Below, one piece after another: positions 7,509 through 19,500 of a DNA stretch of 64,000 nt; the stretch's first letter is position 1, and each line of letters opens with the position of its first letter. Source of the stretch: Pirellula sp. (GTDB lineage Bacteria; Planctomycetota; Planctomycetia; Pirellulales; PNKZ01); assembly GCA_013822735.1 (NCBI GenBank), contig PNKZ01000010.1, forward strand, positions 62,001 through 126,000. The letters run 5' to 3'. The notes below the pieces were generated by a model. It made no database searches. It saw nothing but the letters and a program-made list of their open reading frames with translations, and was not told the DNA's origin. A program made the position numbers and the translations under genes.

Positions 7509-10500
7509 CTAGGAAGACTTTCCAAAATTCTCTCGGAAGCGTGCGATTGCGGCCTCGTCGATCAGGCGTCCGTCGCAATGCAACATCCCGGCATCGTACC
7601 GGATTTCCGTCAGCTTGTGATAGTGGCGCAAGCTTTCTTCCAAAGATGCAAGTCCGATGGTCGCCGCCAAATCCGAGTATTTCAGGGTCAGTGCGCTCGA
7701 CAAATAGCAGCCCGTAATGTGCGACGGATGCGGCTGGGAAATCAACTTAATCGGATCTTCGGCCGTCAATTGCTTCACGATCGGCGAAACAAATGCCGTT
7801 TGCGGAATTGTTTCGGGCGCCGCAAGCACGCCCCCTGCGGTGAACAGAATGTCGCCGTCGCGATCCAATCGCGCAAAGGCATCTTCCGTTTTGAAGCAGT
7901 GCGGAGCCGAATCGTCGATGATGATCGTGCCGGGCCGGAATTTGCCGACATCGAGCAGATCGGCCACGTTCGTGGCGCCGACGATCACGCGCGAGTCGTA
8001 AATTTCCGCAGGCGCCTGCTTTTGCGACTCGAGGATCGTCACCCGGCCTTGGAAGTTCAAGTTGCTGCGGACTTCGGTAATCAGCGCCTCCAAATGAGCC
8101 CGGCGTGAAAAGAGATCGCAGAAGCTAATGCTCTCCGGGTGCGGCAACGTCGCGAGCATCAATCGCAGCGTCGATGCGCCGATCGAGCCCAGTCCCAGGA
8201 ACGCCAACTGCTCGTTTGCCAAATTGCGCCCTGCAAGCGCCAACGCGCGGCGAACGGTGAGCGTCACGGTGGCCGTGGTCGTCGCATGGCCGGTCGTCAT
8301 GATCGGAAGATCAAGATCGCGAGCCGCCTCCGTTAAGGCCCGACCATAGTCGGTGACCGAAGGCAAAAGACCGGTCAATGACACGACCTTCGCTCCCATG
8401 TGCTTCGCAATGCGCAGTGCGTCGAGCACCTCGGCGATCAGCACTTCGCGATCGTCATACAACTGGAAATCAAACCTCGGGAGCAAAATCGCGGCAATGC
8501 GCCCCAACGAGGTATCGAGCGTTTGCGCGACCGAAGGAACTCCTTGGCAGCCGAGTTCGATCAGCATTTCCGGCGGCATGCCGGTAGTTCGCAACAGGTA
8601 CGACGGCAAGTAGGCCAGCGCCACGGCGTCGACCTTCTCCATCTTTCCGGTTGCAAACAACGTCAACGGCGGCCGCGTTTCGACTTTCACATGGGAGTAG
8701 TCCAGCTTGGACGACGCCGCGCTCTCGGCAATCGACACGTGCTTGGCCTGCATCATGAAATTGAGATACGTTTGGAGCAGCGCATCGTCGATGGTCGCGC
8801 ACTGGATGCCTCGGTCACCCAACAGAGCTTCCACGTTGTCCGCATGAAACTTCGGCTGCGAGACCGCGAACTGGAAGTCCTCGAGCGACGGTTCGCCGCC
8901 GTCGGCCCCGGCAAACATCGCCTTGAGCGTTTCTAACTCGCCCATCGACGTTCGCTGAGCCGCATCGCACAACTTGCGGTACCACTCGACGAACGGGATC
9001 ACTTCGAGCACGATCCCCTTGCTCGCCAAGAACTCCGCCAGTCGGCCAAGCTTCGTCGGCTGCGGATTCACGAGGTGGAACGCTTTGCCGTACGACTGCG
9101 GCTCAAAAATCAACGCGGCGATCGCGCGGCTTACGTAGTCGATCGGCGTCATGTCGATCGGGTCGTCAAATTGCGGCAACGCGCCGAGCTTGATGCAGCC
9201 TGAGATCATGACGTGGAGCAAATCGCCGAGGTTGGCACGGCCCGTCGCGCTGTGGCCGGTGATACGGCCCGGTCGATAGATGGCTACGGGCAGTCCGCGG
9301 CGTTCGGCCTCGCGGACGAGTCGCTCGCCGACCCATTTTGAGCGGTGATATCCCCCGAGCAACGATTCACAAGGCGGCAATGGATCAGATTCGTAGATAT
9401 CCGACGTGTGCAAATGCTCGCGTGAGTGCTGCACCGAGTAGGTCGACACGAAATGCAGCGGCTTCGGACGCACGAGGCACGCGAAGCGAATCGCTTCCTT
9501 CGTGCCGCCGACGTTCACGGCCCGCAGCATTTCGTACGGGAACACCAAATTCACCGACGCACCATTATGGACCACCACGTCGGCGCGGTCGGCCAGGTCA
9601 CGGAACGTCGCTTCGCTCAAACCAAAGCGCGGCTTTTCAAGATCGCCCAACACCGGCACGACGCGCAAGTCAAACTCGGCGTGTGCATGCCCGTAGCGTT
9701 GGAAGTTCTTCCGGAGCTTTTCCAAGCCTTCGGCTTCCGTTGCCGCGCGCACCAAGCAGTAGATCGTCGTTTCCGGCCGGTTGAGCAGTTCTTGCAGCAT
9801 GCTTGTGCCGAGGAAGCCGGTGCCCCCCGTTAAGAAGACATGCTTGGCGTGCGCCGCATCGCAAGGAGTGCCCGCCGCCGGAACGATGTCGGCATCGAGC
9901 GTCGCCTCCGCTTCGAAATCGATTTCCTCCACCGTGGCGGGGCCGGCCTGCTTGAGCGAAGGATCGATGAGTTGGGCGATGCCCGCGATCGTCGGCGATT
10001 CAAACAGGTTGCGCAGCGGCACCTCGACGGAGTATGAATTCCGCAAGTTCCAAGCCATTTGCGCAGCTAACAGCGAGTGTCCGCCCAGTTCAAAAAAGTT
10101 GTCGTGCACGCCGATTTGTTCGACCGAGAGGACCTTGCGCCAAACGGCGACCAGTTCTTCTTCCAGCTTATTGCGCGGGGCCACGAACTCCGTCGAGCGC
10201 CCCACCGCATCAGGTGCGGGTAACGCCTTACGGTCGATTTTGCCGTTCGGGGTGCGCGGCATCTCCGCCAAGAACACGAAGGCCGCCGGCACCATATATT
10301 CCGGTAGCTTGGCGCGGAGCGCCGCTTGCAAGTCCGGCACCGTCGGCTGGTCGCCGGCCGGCATGACGTAGGCCACGAGTTGCACGTCACCGTTGCGCTC
10401 GTATGTGTGGACGATACAGGTCTTGACGCTCGGGTGCTTTGCCAAAGCCGCTTCAATTTCGCCCAACTCGATACGGAAGCCGCGAACCTTCACTTGATGA

Positions 10501-13500
10501 TCGACGCGTCCCAAGCATTCCAAGCGGCCATCGGCAAGGTGCTTGGCGATATCGCCGGTGCGGTAAATGCGCGCGCCGGTGATGTTGCGGAACTCGTCGC
10601 GCACGAAGCGCTCCGACGTGAGATCTTCACGACCTCGGTAGCCGCGCGCCACGCCGTCGCCGCCGATCCACAATTCGCCCGGCGTACCCGGAGGAACCGG
10701 CTCGGAGACGTCATCGAGAATGTAAACCTGCGTATTGTCAATCGGACGACCGATCGAGATCGGTCCGTCGAGCGACGTTATCTGTTGCGCCGTCGACCAA
10801 ACGGTCGTTTCCGTCGGGCCGTAGACGTTCCACAATTCGCGGCAATTTGCCAAAAGCGCCTGCGCCAGATCGCGCGGCAATGCCTCTCCGCCGCAGAGAA
10901 TCTTGATCCGCGAGTCCCCTTGCCAGCCCGAGGCGCGAAGCAAGCGAAACGTGGCGGGCGTGGCTTGCACGACGGTGACGCCGCGGCGGCCGATGTTCTC
11001 GGCCAGCCAGGCGCCGTCGGCAGCCTGCGAACGGGTCGCCAGCGCGATCTTCGCACCGACCACGAGCGGCAAGTACAATTCAAGCACCGAGATATCGAAC
11101 GAGAGCGTGGTGATCGCCAGCATGACGTCGGAGCAGTGCAGACCGGGCTGCTTCGCCATCGACGACAAGAAATTGACGACTGCACGCTGCGGAATTTCGA
11201 CACCCTTGGGCAGCCCCGTCGAGCCGGAGGTGTAGAGCACATAGGCCAGGTTCTCCGGATCGGAAGCGCGCGGCGGGGCGATATCGCTCCAGCCCTGAAT
11301 CATCTCCCAATCGTCGTCGATCATCACGACTTGGCCGGCGAAGGCGGGCAGAACGCCGCGCACGCTTTGTTGCGTGACGAGGACTTTTGCTTGCGAGCTT
11401 TCGAGCATGTACGCCAAGCGTTCGGCGGGGAAACTCGGATCGAGCGGCACATAGGCCCCGCCGGCTTTCCAGATGCCGAGCAAAACCGCCAGCATCCGGG
11501 GCGTCCGTTCCGTGCTCACCGCAACAAGCGATTCCGGACCGACGCCTAAATTCTGCAGATGGCGGGCGATGCGATTGGCGGCGCGGTCGAGATCGCCGTA
11601 AGTCAGCGACTCCGCGTCCCCTTCGACGGCGATGAAATGCGGATTTCGCGCGGCTTGTTCTTCAAACAACGTCGCCACGGTCGCATGCCGCGGATAGTCG
11701 GCGTAGGTCGCGTTCCAATCCATCGTGACGCGGTGCAATTCTTCCGGCGACAACACGGTCAAGCGCGCGACCGCCTTATCCGGGTCGGCGACGATCGAGT
11801 CCAAGAGCGTCACAAACCGCTCCGCCATGCGGCGCACCGTGTCGCGATCGAAGAGATCCGTGTTGTATTGGAATTGGCAATTGATCGAGTCGCCCGCCTC
11901 GACGGCCGTCAGCAACATATCGAACTGCGCGTCATGCTGATCAATTTCTAAGGCTTCGACTTCGATGCCGCTGAACGACATCGCCCCCTCGCCCTGCCCC
12001 GTCATGAACGACTGCAAGCCGCGATCGCCCGACGATTGAGCGCGTTGCAGAATGAACATCGTTTGATAGATCGGCGTTCGACTCGGGTCGCGCACCGGCT
12101 GCAGCTTCTCGACCAATAGCGGCAGCGGATAATCTTGGTGATCAAACGCGCCAAGCGTCTTCAGTCGCACTTGTTCGAGGAACTTGTTGAACGACGGGTT
12201 GCCCGACAAGTCGCCGCGGATGACGACCGGGTTGATGAAGTCGCCGACGAGCGTTTGGAATTCGCGGCGGCTGCGACCGGCCGTGGCCGTGCCGACGAGC
12301 AAATCCTGCTGGCGAGAATGACGATACAGCCACACGTGATAGGCGGCCATCAACGTCATGAACATCGTCGTTCGCTGACGCTTGCTCAACTCACGCAAAG
12401 CCTGCGTCGTCTTTTCGCCGACGGTCACATATTCCAAGTCGCCGCGATAGGTCTGCACCGGCGGACGCGGACGATCGGTCGGCAGATCAAGTGCCGGCAG
12501 CGAGCCTGCGAGTTCGTTCTTCCAATAACCCCACAGTCGGTCGCCCGACTTGCCCGACACTTGCTCCGACTGCCATTTTACGAAATCGGCGTAGTCGGTC
12601 TGCAGCGCCGGAAGCGGCGACGCCGTTCCTTCCACTTCGCTCTTATAGAACGCGGTGAACTCAGCGACGCAAATCAGCATTGACCACATATCGGAAACGA
12701 TGTGGTGCAGCACAAACGTCAAAATGTGCTCGTCGGCCGAGAGGCGGAATAAGAGCACGCGCAGGACCGGTCCGTGTTCCAAGTCGAACGGCCGATGCAC
12801 TTCTTGATACAAGCGATCGCGCCACTCGGCTTCGCTCATGCCGGCGATATCGAGCACTTCGAAGGCGACCTCGCCCCCTTCGTGAATGCGCTGCACCGTG
12901 CGACTTTCCGACATGTGGAACGTGACGCGCAATTGCGGATGGCGATCGTAGAGCCGCTGCAGAGCGCGGCGCATCGCATCGAGATTCAGAGGGCCGCGGA
13001 ACCGCACGCTATCGGCGATGTTGTAGGCCGTACTGAGCGGGTCGAGTTGGTAGACGAACCACATCGCCTGCTGACCGTGCGAAAGCGGGAACTCGCGCGT
13101 CACCCGATCGCCGCGTATCGGCGTCGAAGTTACGCTGGTCGCCGACGACGAGATCGCCGCCGTTGCGGGAACTGCTTCGGTCTTTGCGGCGGGAGTCGCA
13201 GCGGACGATTGTTCCGTCGTCGGGGTCGTGGCGACGTCTGAAATCTCTCCCATCGATTCCAAAGCATAGCCGGCCAGTTGCGAAAGGCTTGGGCCTTCAA
13301 GGAATCGCGACATCGGAATCGTGATGTCGAGGCTCGATTCGATGACGTTCTTCAATTCGATGACCATCAACGAGTCGAGGCCGAGCGAATTGAGCGGCTG
13401 CTGAATGTCGATCTTGTCGGCGTCGAGTTCCATGACGCGCGCCAATTGCGCACGGAAGTAGTTCTCCAACACGCCATGCCGCTTATCGGGCCCGGCGGCG

Positions 13501-16500
13501 AATACTTCGTTGCGGAGTTTATTGTCGGCTTTGCTTTCGGATTTGCGCTCGCCGACCAGATCGAGCAAGAAAGACGGCACGGTGCCGACGAACGTTCCGC
13601 CCATCTTCGCCCAATCGACGTCCATCACGCCGACGTTGACCAGCGGCGACTCCATGAGCCGTTCGAGTGTTTGCATCGCCGGTTGCGGCGGCAACAGACC
13701 GAGACCCATCGCCGTGAGTCGTGATTCGTCGGCATTACGCGCCGCCATACCGCTCTCGGCCCACGGCCCCCAATTGATCGAGAGCACCGGTAGGCCGCGA
13801 CTTGCACGATATTGGGCGGTGCCGTCGAGGAAGGCGTTGCCGGCGGCGTAGTTGCCTTGGCCGGGCGATCCGAACAAGCTGGCGATCGACGAGAAAAGCA
13901 CGAAATGATCAAGCGGTTGGCTCAACGTGGCGCGATGCAGATTCCAGGTGCCTGCGACCTTCGGTGCCAAGACCCGACGAAGTTTGGCTTGGTCGAGTTG
14001 CAAGAGGGCCGCGTCGTCGAGTAAGCCTGCGGCATGAAACACTCCGCGCAGCGGCGGAGCCGAGGCCAACGCGTTGTTCAAAGCTTCCGTTACTTGCATT
14101 TCGTCGGCGACGTCGGCCTTGAGGAGATGAACGTTCACTCCTTGTGCGCGCAAGCGATCGAGCACGTCGATCGCCGGACCTTTCGGCTCGCTGCGCCCCA
14201 TCAGTAGCAAATGCTTAGCGCCGCGGCGGGCGAGCCATTGCGCGAGTTCCAACCCGAGCGCACCGAGACCGCCGGTGACCAAGTACGAACCATTGGCGCG
14301 AACCAGCTCTTTTGTACGCGTGGGCGTCACATCGCCGCCGGACGACTCGACGCCGCGAACCGTGACGATGACCTTGCCCGTATTCTTGCGCCCTTGCATG
14401 TAGCGGTAAGCGCCGACGACTTCGTCGATCGGAAACACCGTCTTCGGGATAGGCTGATAGCGCTGCGCGGCGAAATCTTCCATCAGTGCCAAGAACATTC
14501 GCTGCACGACGACAGGCTTCTGCCGCAGCATCCGATCGAGATCGATGGCGAAGAACGACAGATTGTTATGGAACGGATACATGCCGAGCGAACGGTTCAT
14601 GTAGATATCGGTCTTGCCGATTTCCAAGAACCGACCATAAGCGCGGAGCACGCCGAAGCTGGTGGGAATCGCTTCGCCCGGCAGCGAATTGAGGACCACG
14701 TCGATCCCTTCGCCGTTCGTGTCTGCCATGATCTGTTCGCCGAACGCGAGACTGCGCGAATCGTAGACGTGCTGCACGCCGAGCGAACGGAGAAACTCAC
14801 GCTTCGATTCGCTGCCTGCCGTTGCGAAGATCTCGGCGCCGTAACGCTGACAGATCTGCACGGCCGCTAAACCGACGCCGCCGGCGCCGGCGTGAATGAG
14901 CACGCGTTCGCCGGGCTGGATGCGCGCGAGATCGACCAATCCGTAGTAGGCGGTAAGGAAGGCGATCGGTATCGTCGCCCCTTCTTCGTCGCTCAGATGC
15001 GCAGGCTTCGGCACCACGGCCCGCACGTTGGTCATAGCGTGCGAGGCAAAGCAGAACGGTGCAATGCCGAGCACTTCGTCGCCCGGCTTGAATTGCGTAA
15101 CGTTGGAACCTACCGCGGCCACGCGGCCGGCGCATTCGATGCCCATCGGCACGACGCCGCCTGAGAGTCCGGGGTACAGGCCCATCACCTTGAGGACGTC
15201 GCTGAAGTTGAGACCGGTTGCGCCCACCTCGATTTCGACTTCGTCAGGGCCCGGCGCGGCGCGTTGGAAGGTGCGTAGCTGTAAACGATCGAGGTTGCCG
15301 GTCGAAGCAAACTCGACGCGGAACGGCTCGCCGCGCGGTACCGTGAGCTTGTTCCCCTTCTTGCCGTCGTCGCGTCCGCCGACCGTTTCGAGCTTGGCAT
15401 GCTGCAAACGGGGCACGAAGCGCCGCCCGCCGCGGAATGCCAACTGTTGCTCCGCCTGCTTGGCGCCCACTTCGGCCAAGAGCAACCCGACGCCGGCGTC
15501 GATGCCCGCGGCGTCCGTGGCGCTCGAATCAAGATCGATGAGCGTCGCACCAAACTCGGGCGACTCCATGGCGATGACGCGCCCCAGGCCCCAGGTCATT
15601 GCTTGGGCCACGTTGACGCCGGCGATACCCACGGCGCCTTCGATTTGGAAGCCTTGTGCACCGCGCGTTACGAGGTACAGCTTCGGCTGTTCGGACCAGC
15701 GGAGCTTGCCCGCGGCCTGTACGAGGTCAAGCAGTCGCTCACTGCAAAGCGCTTGTTCGCGCGCCAGCGCTTCGCCCGAGAGCGCATCGCCGGAGGCGGC
15801 GTCGACCGGCCAGAGGTACAAGATGCCGCGACATTGCGGACGTTCGCCGGGGAATCGAGCGGCCAGAACCTTGCGGAGCGCTTCGGGATCGTCGCCGGAT
15901 ACCATCTCCGGAGTGACGACGATCGCTTTCTGTCCGAGCAGCGTCAGGCGTTCGGCAACACGCGCGCCGACTCCTTGTCCATCGCTCAGCACGAGCCAAT
16001 CGCCGCCGCGCGTTTGGATATTCTTGAGGGCGTCGGCCGCCGACATCGGCAGTTCCGCGGCACGCCACATCGTTTCGTATAGCCAGCCGGTGGTCGCGTC
16101 GGCTTCTTCCGCACGACGTCCGATCTTCCGCAGCTGCAACCCGATGACTTCGAGAATCGGTTCGCCCTGCTCGTTGAGCAGCACGACGTCCCCCACCACG
16201 TTCTCGTGCTTGGGATCGTCGATACCGCCGGTCAGGCGCGAGTAGCCGTAGAGCTTTCCTTCGGCCTTCCGAAAGACGCGAATACTCTCCGCGCCCATCG
16301 GCAGGTAGCTCTCGCCGCTGCCGGCCGGGGCCCAATCGTCGGGCACGGAAGCGCCGACGACATGGAAGCAACCGTCGAGTAGCGCCGGATGCACTTGATA
16401 CGCGGCCGCACCGGCGCGCACCGGATCAGGAATCGCCAATTCCGCAACGGCCTCGCCAAGCTTGCGCCACACTTGGCGCAAAGACTGAAACGCCGGACCA

Positions 16501-19500
16501 TACTCCAGGCTGCGCGCCTTGTAGCGACGATAGCATTCGGCTTGGTCGAGATACTCGCCGAGCGTGGGCGCGATCTCGAGCACCGGCTTCGGCGGCAGAA
16601 ACGATGGCCCGTCATTCGCGGCGGCGCGGCGAAGCGTGCCGCCGGCGTGCAATACCCAACCCGATTTCGGATCGCCGCCCGGCGGAAGTTGGAAGACTTG
16701 ATAGGAAGCATGCCCGGCCACTTCCGGCGAGACGACCACTTGCAGTGCGTGCGACTTCGTATCGGATAGGAACAGAGCCTGCTGGAAGCCGACTTTTTCG
16801 ACGACGTGCGCGCCCGTGCCGAACAATTCGTTCGCCGCTTCAAGTCCGAGTTCCAAATACGCGGCACCGGGCACGACGAGCGAACCTTGCACGACGTGGT
16901 CGCGCAGGTACGGGAAGCGCTTAACGCCGAGTTCGCCGAGGAACTGCGTCATCGCCAGTGCCGAAGGGACACGATTGCCCAAGAGCGGCTGCTTCGTTTC
17001 TCCGCCGACCGGCGCGATGACGGCGACCACGGCCGACTCTTTCGCTTCGGGCGATTCGCCTTCTTTGTCGGCATTGATCCAGTAGCGACTTCGTTCAAAC
17101 GGATACGTCGGCAGCGCGACACGCGACCGGCGATAATCGCGATCGAAACCGCGCCAATCGATTTGCACGCCGCGCACATGCAGCGAAGCAAGCGCAGTGA
17201 GGATCGTCTTCCAATCGTCCTGACCGCGACGCAGCGAGGAGAGCCACAGGCCCTTGTTGTCGGGCAGGCACTTACGACCCATGCCGGTGAGAATCGGGGC
17301 CGGGCCGACTTCGATGAAGATCTCGCAGCCGGTTTCGGCCATCGCCTTCACGCCGGAAGCAAACCGTACGCAGCCGCGCACGTGATCGCGCCAATATTTG
17401 GCATTCGGCTTGTCGCCGTCGGCAAACATCTTGCCGGTGACGTTCGACACCATACCGATCTGCGGCACGTGGTAGACGATGCCCTGCGCGAACTGCTCGA
17501 ACCCGTCGAGCATCGGATTGAGATGCGACGAGTGGAACGCGTGCGACACCGTGAGTTGCTGGCACATAACGCCGTCGGACTGAAAGCGCGTCATCACCTC
17601 GTGCACGGCGTCTTCGTCGCCGGAAATGACGATCTGCTCCGGTGCGTTAACGGCGGCAACCGAAAGCCGTTCGCCGTACGACTCGATCGCTTCCAGTACG
17701 CGATCTTCCGTCGTAATGATCGCGGCCATCGTGCCGCGCGCGGGCAACGCTTGGATGCGTTTGCCCCGTTCGGCGATGAGTTTCAAGCCGTCTTCCAGCG
17801 ACATCACTCCGGCGATCACAGCCGCCGGGAACTCGCCGACGCTGTGCCCCATGACGACGTCGGGCCGTAAACCCCACGATTCCCACAATCTGGCCGTGGC
17901 GTATTCGATGGAGAAGAGCGCCGGTTGCGTGTAGGCCGTCTGATCAATCATCGACGGCTCGACCGTCACGTCGTACAGCACCGACGTCAACGGCCGCTGC
18001 AAGAGCGGACGAAGGATCTGATCGCAGTCGTCGAGCGCGCGACGGAATACGGGCTGCGTCTCGTAAAGTCCGCGCCCCATGCCGAAATATTGCGAGCCTT
18101 GGCCCGTGAACAGGTAGCCGATCTTCGGACGGACGCCGCGGCGCGCCGTCCCGATTGCGGCTCCGGCGAGCTTGCCGGTCGTCGCGAATTGTTGCAACTG
18201 TTCAACAAGTTTCGGCGTCGTTTCGGCCACGACGGCGAAGCGTTCGCCCAGGTGCGCGCGGCCGACGGTGAGCGTATGACAAACGTCGGTAATCGGCAAT
18301 TCGGGATGACGCGCGAGATGGTCGGCATGCAAGCCGGCAAGGGTCTTGAGAGCCTCGGCACTGTTCGCCGATAGCACCGCCAATTGCGTCGGTCGCTCAA
18401 ACGACGGCTTCGCGTCGTTCACGCGCACCGGCCAAGCTTCCACGACAGCATGCGCGTTGGTTCCGCCGAAGCCGAAGCCGCTGATGCCCGCGATGCGCGG
18501 ACGATCGCCGATATCCCACGGCGTGAGTTCCGTCGGAATCTTGAGCGACAGACCGTTCGCTTGGATATTCGGATTGAGTTCTTTGAAATTGCGCTGGGGC
18601 GGAATCTGGCCGTGTTGCATCATCAGCAACACCTTGATCAGGCTCGCCGCCCCGGAGGCGGTTTCCAAGTGGCCGATGTTTCCCTTCACCGAGGCCATGT
18701 AACAGGCCGGGGCGTCGGCGCCGCGATTACCGAGCACGCCGTTCAACGCCGACACTTCGATCGGATCGCCGAGCGGCGTGCCGGTACCGTGCGCTTCGAC
18801 GTACGAAACCTGTTCCGGCTTTACGCGGGCCTGGGCCAGCGCCTTGCGCACACATTCCATCTGCGACGGGCCGTTCGGGGCCGTCATGCCGCTGGTCTTG
18901 CCGTCCTGGTTGCAAGCCGTCGCACGGATCACGCCGAGGATGTTGTCGCCGTCGTTGATCGCGTCGCTCAAGCGCTTGAGCAGCACCACGCCGCAACCTT
19001 CGCCGCGCACGTAGCCGTTGGCGCTGGCGTCAAACGGCTTGCAGCGGCCGTCGGGCGAAAGCATGCGGGCCTTCGAGAAGGCGACCGTCGTCTCGGGGGA
19101 GAGAATGACGTTGACGCCTCCCATGAGCGACATATCGCAATCGCGATTGCGCAAGCTTTGTACGGCGTAGTGCAACGCCACGAGCGCCGACGAGCAAGCG
19201 GTGTCGACGGCCAGGCTCGGCCCGTGGAGGTCGAAAATGTACGAAAGCCGGTTGGCCGCAATACTCAGCGCGTTGCCGGTGCCGCAGTAGGCGTCGACAT
19301 GTTGCAAGTAGTTATCGAGGCCCCGATACACTTGCATGTAATCGGTACCGCCGATGCCGACGAAGACGCCGGTCTTGGAACCTGCGACACGTTCGGTCGA
19401 CAGGCCGGCATTCTCAAGCGCTTCCCAAGTGCACTCCAAGAGGAGCCGCTGTTGCGGGTCCATGCGAGACGCTTCACGCGGAGTAATGCCGAAGGCGCGC

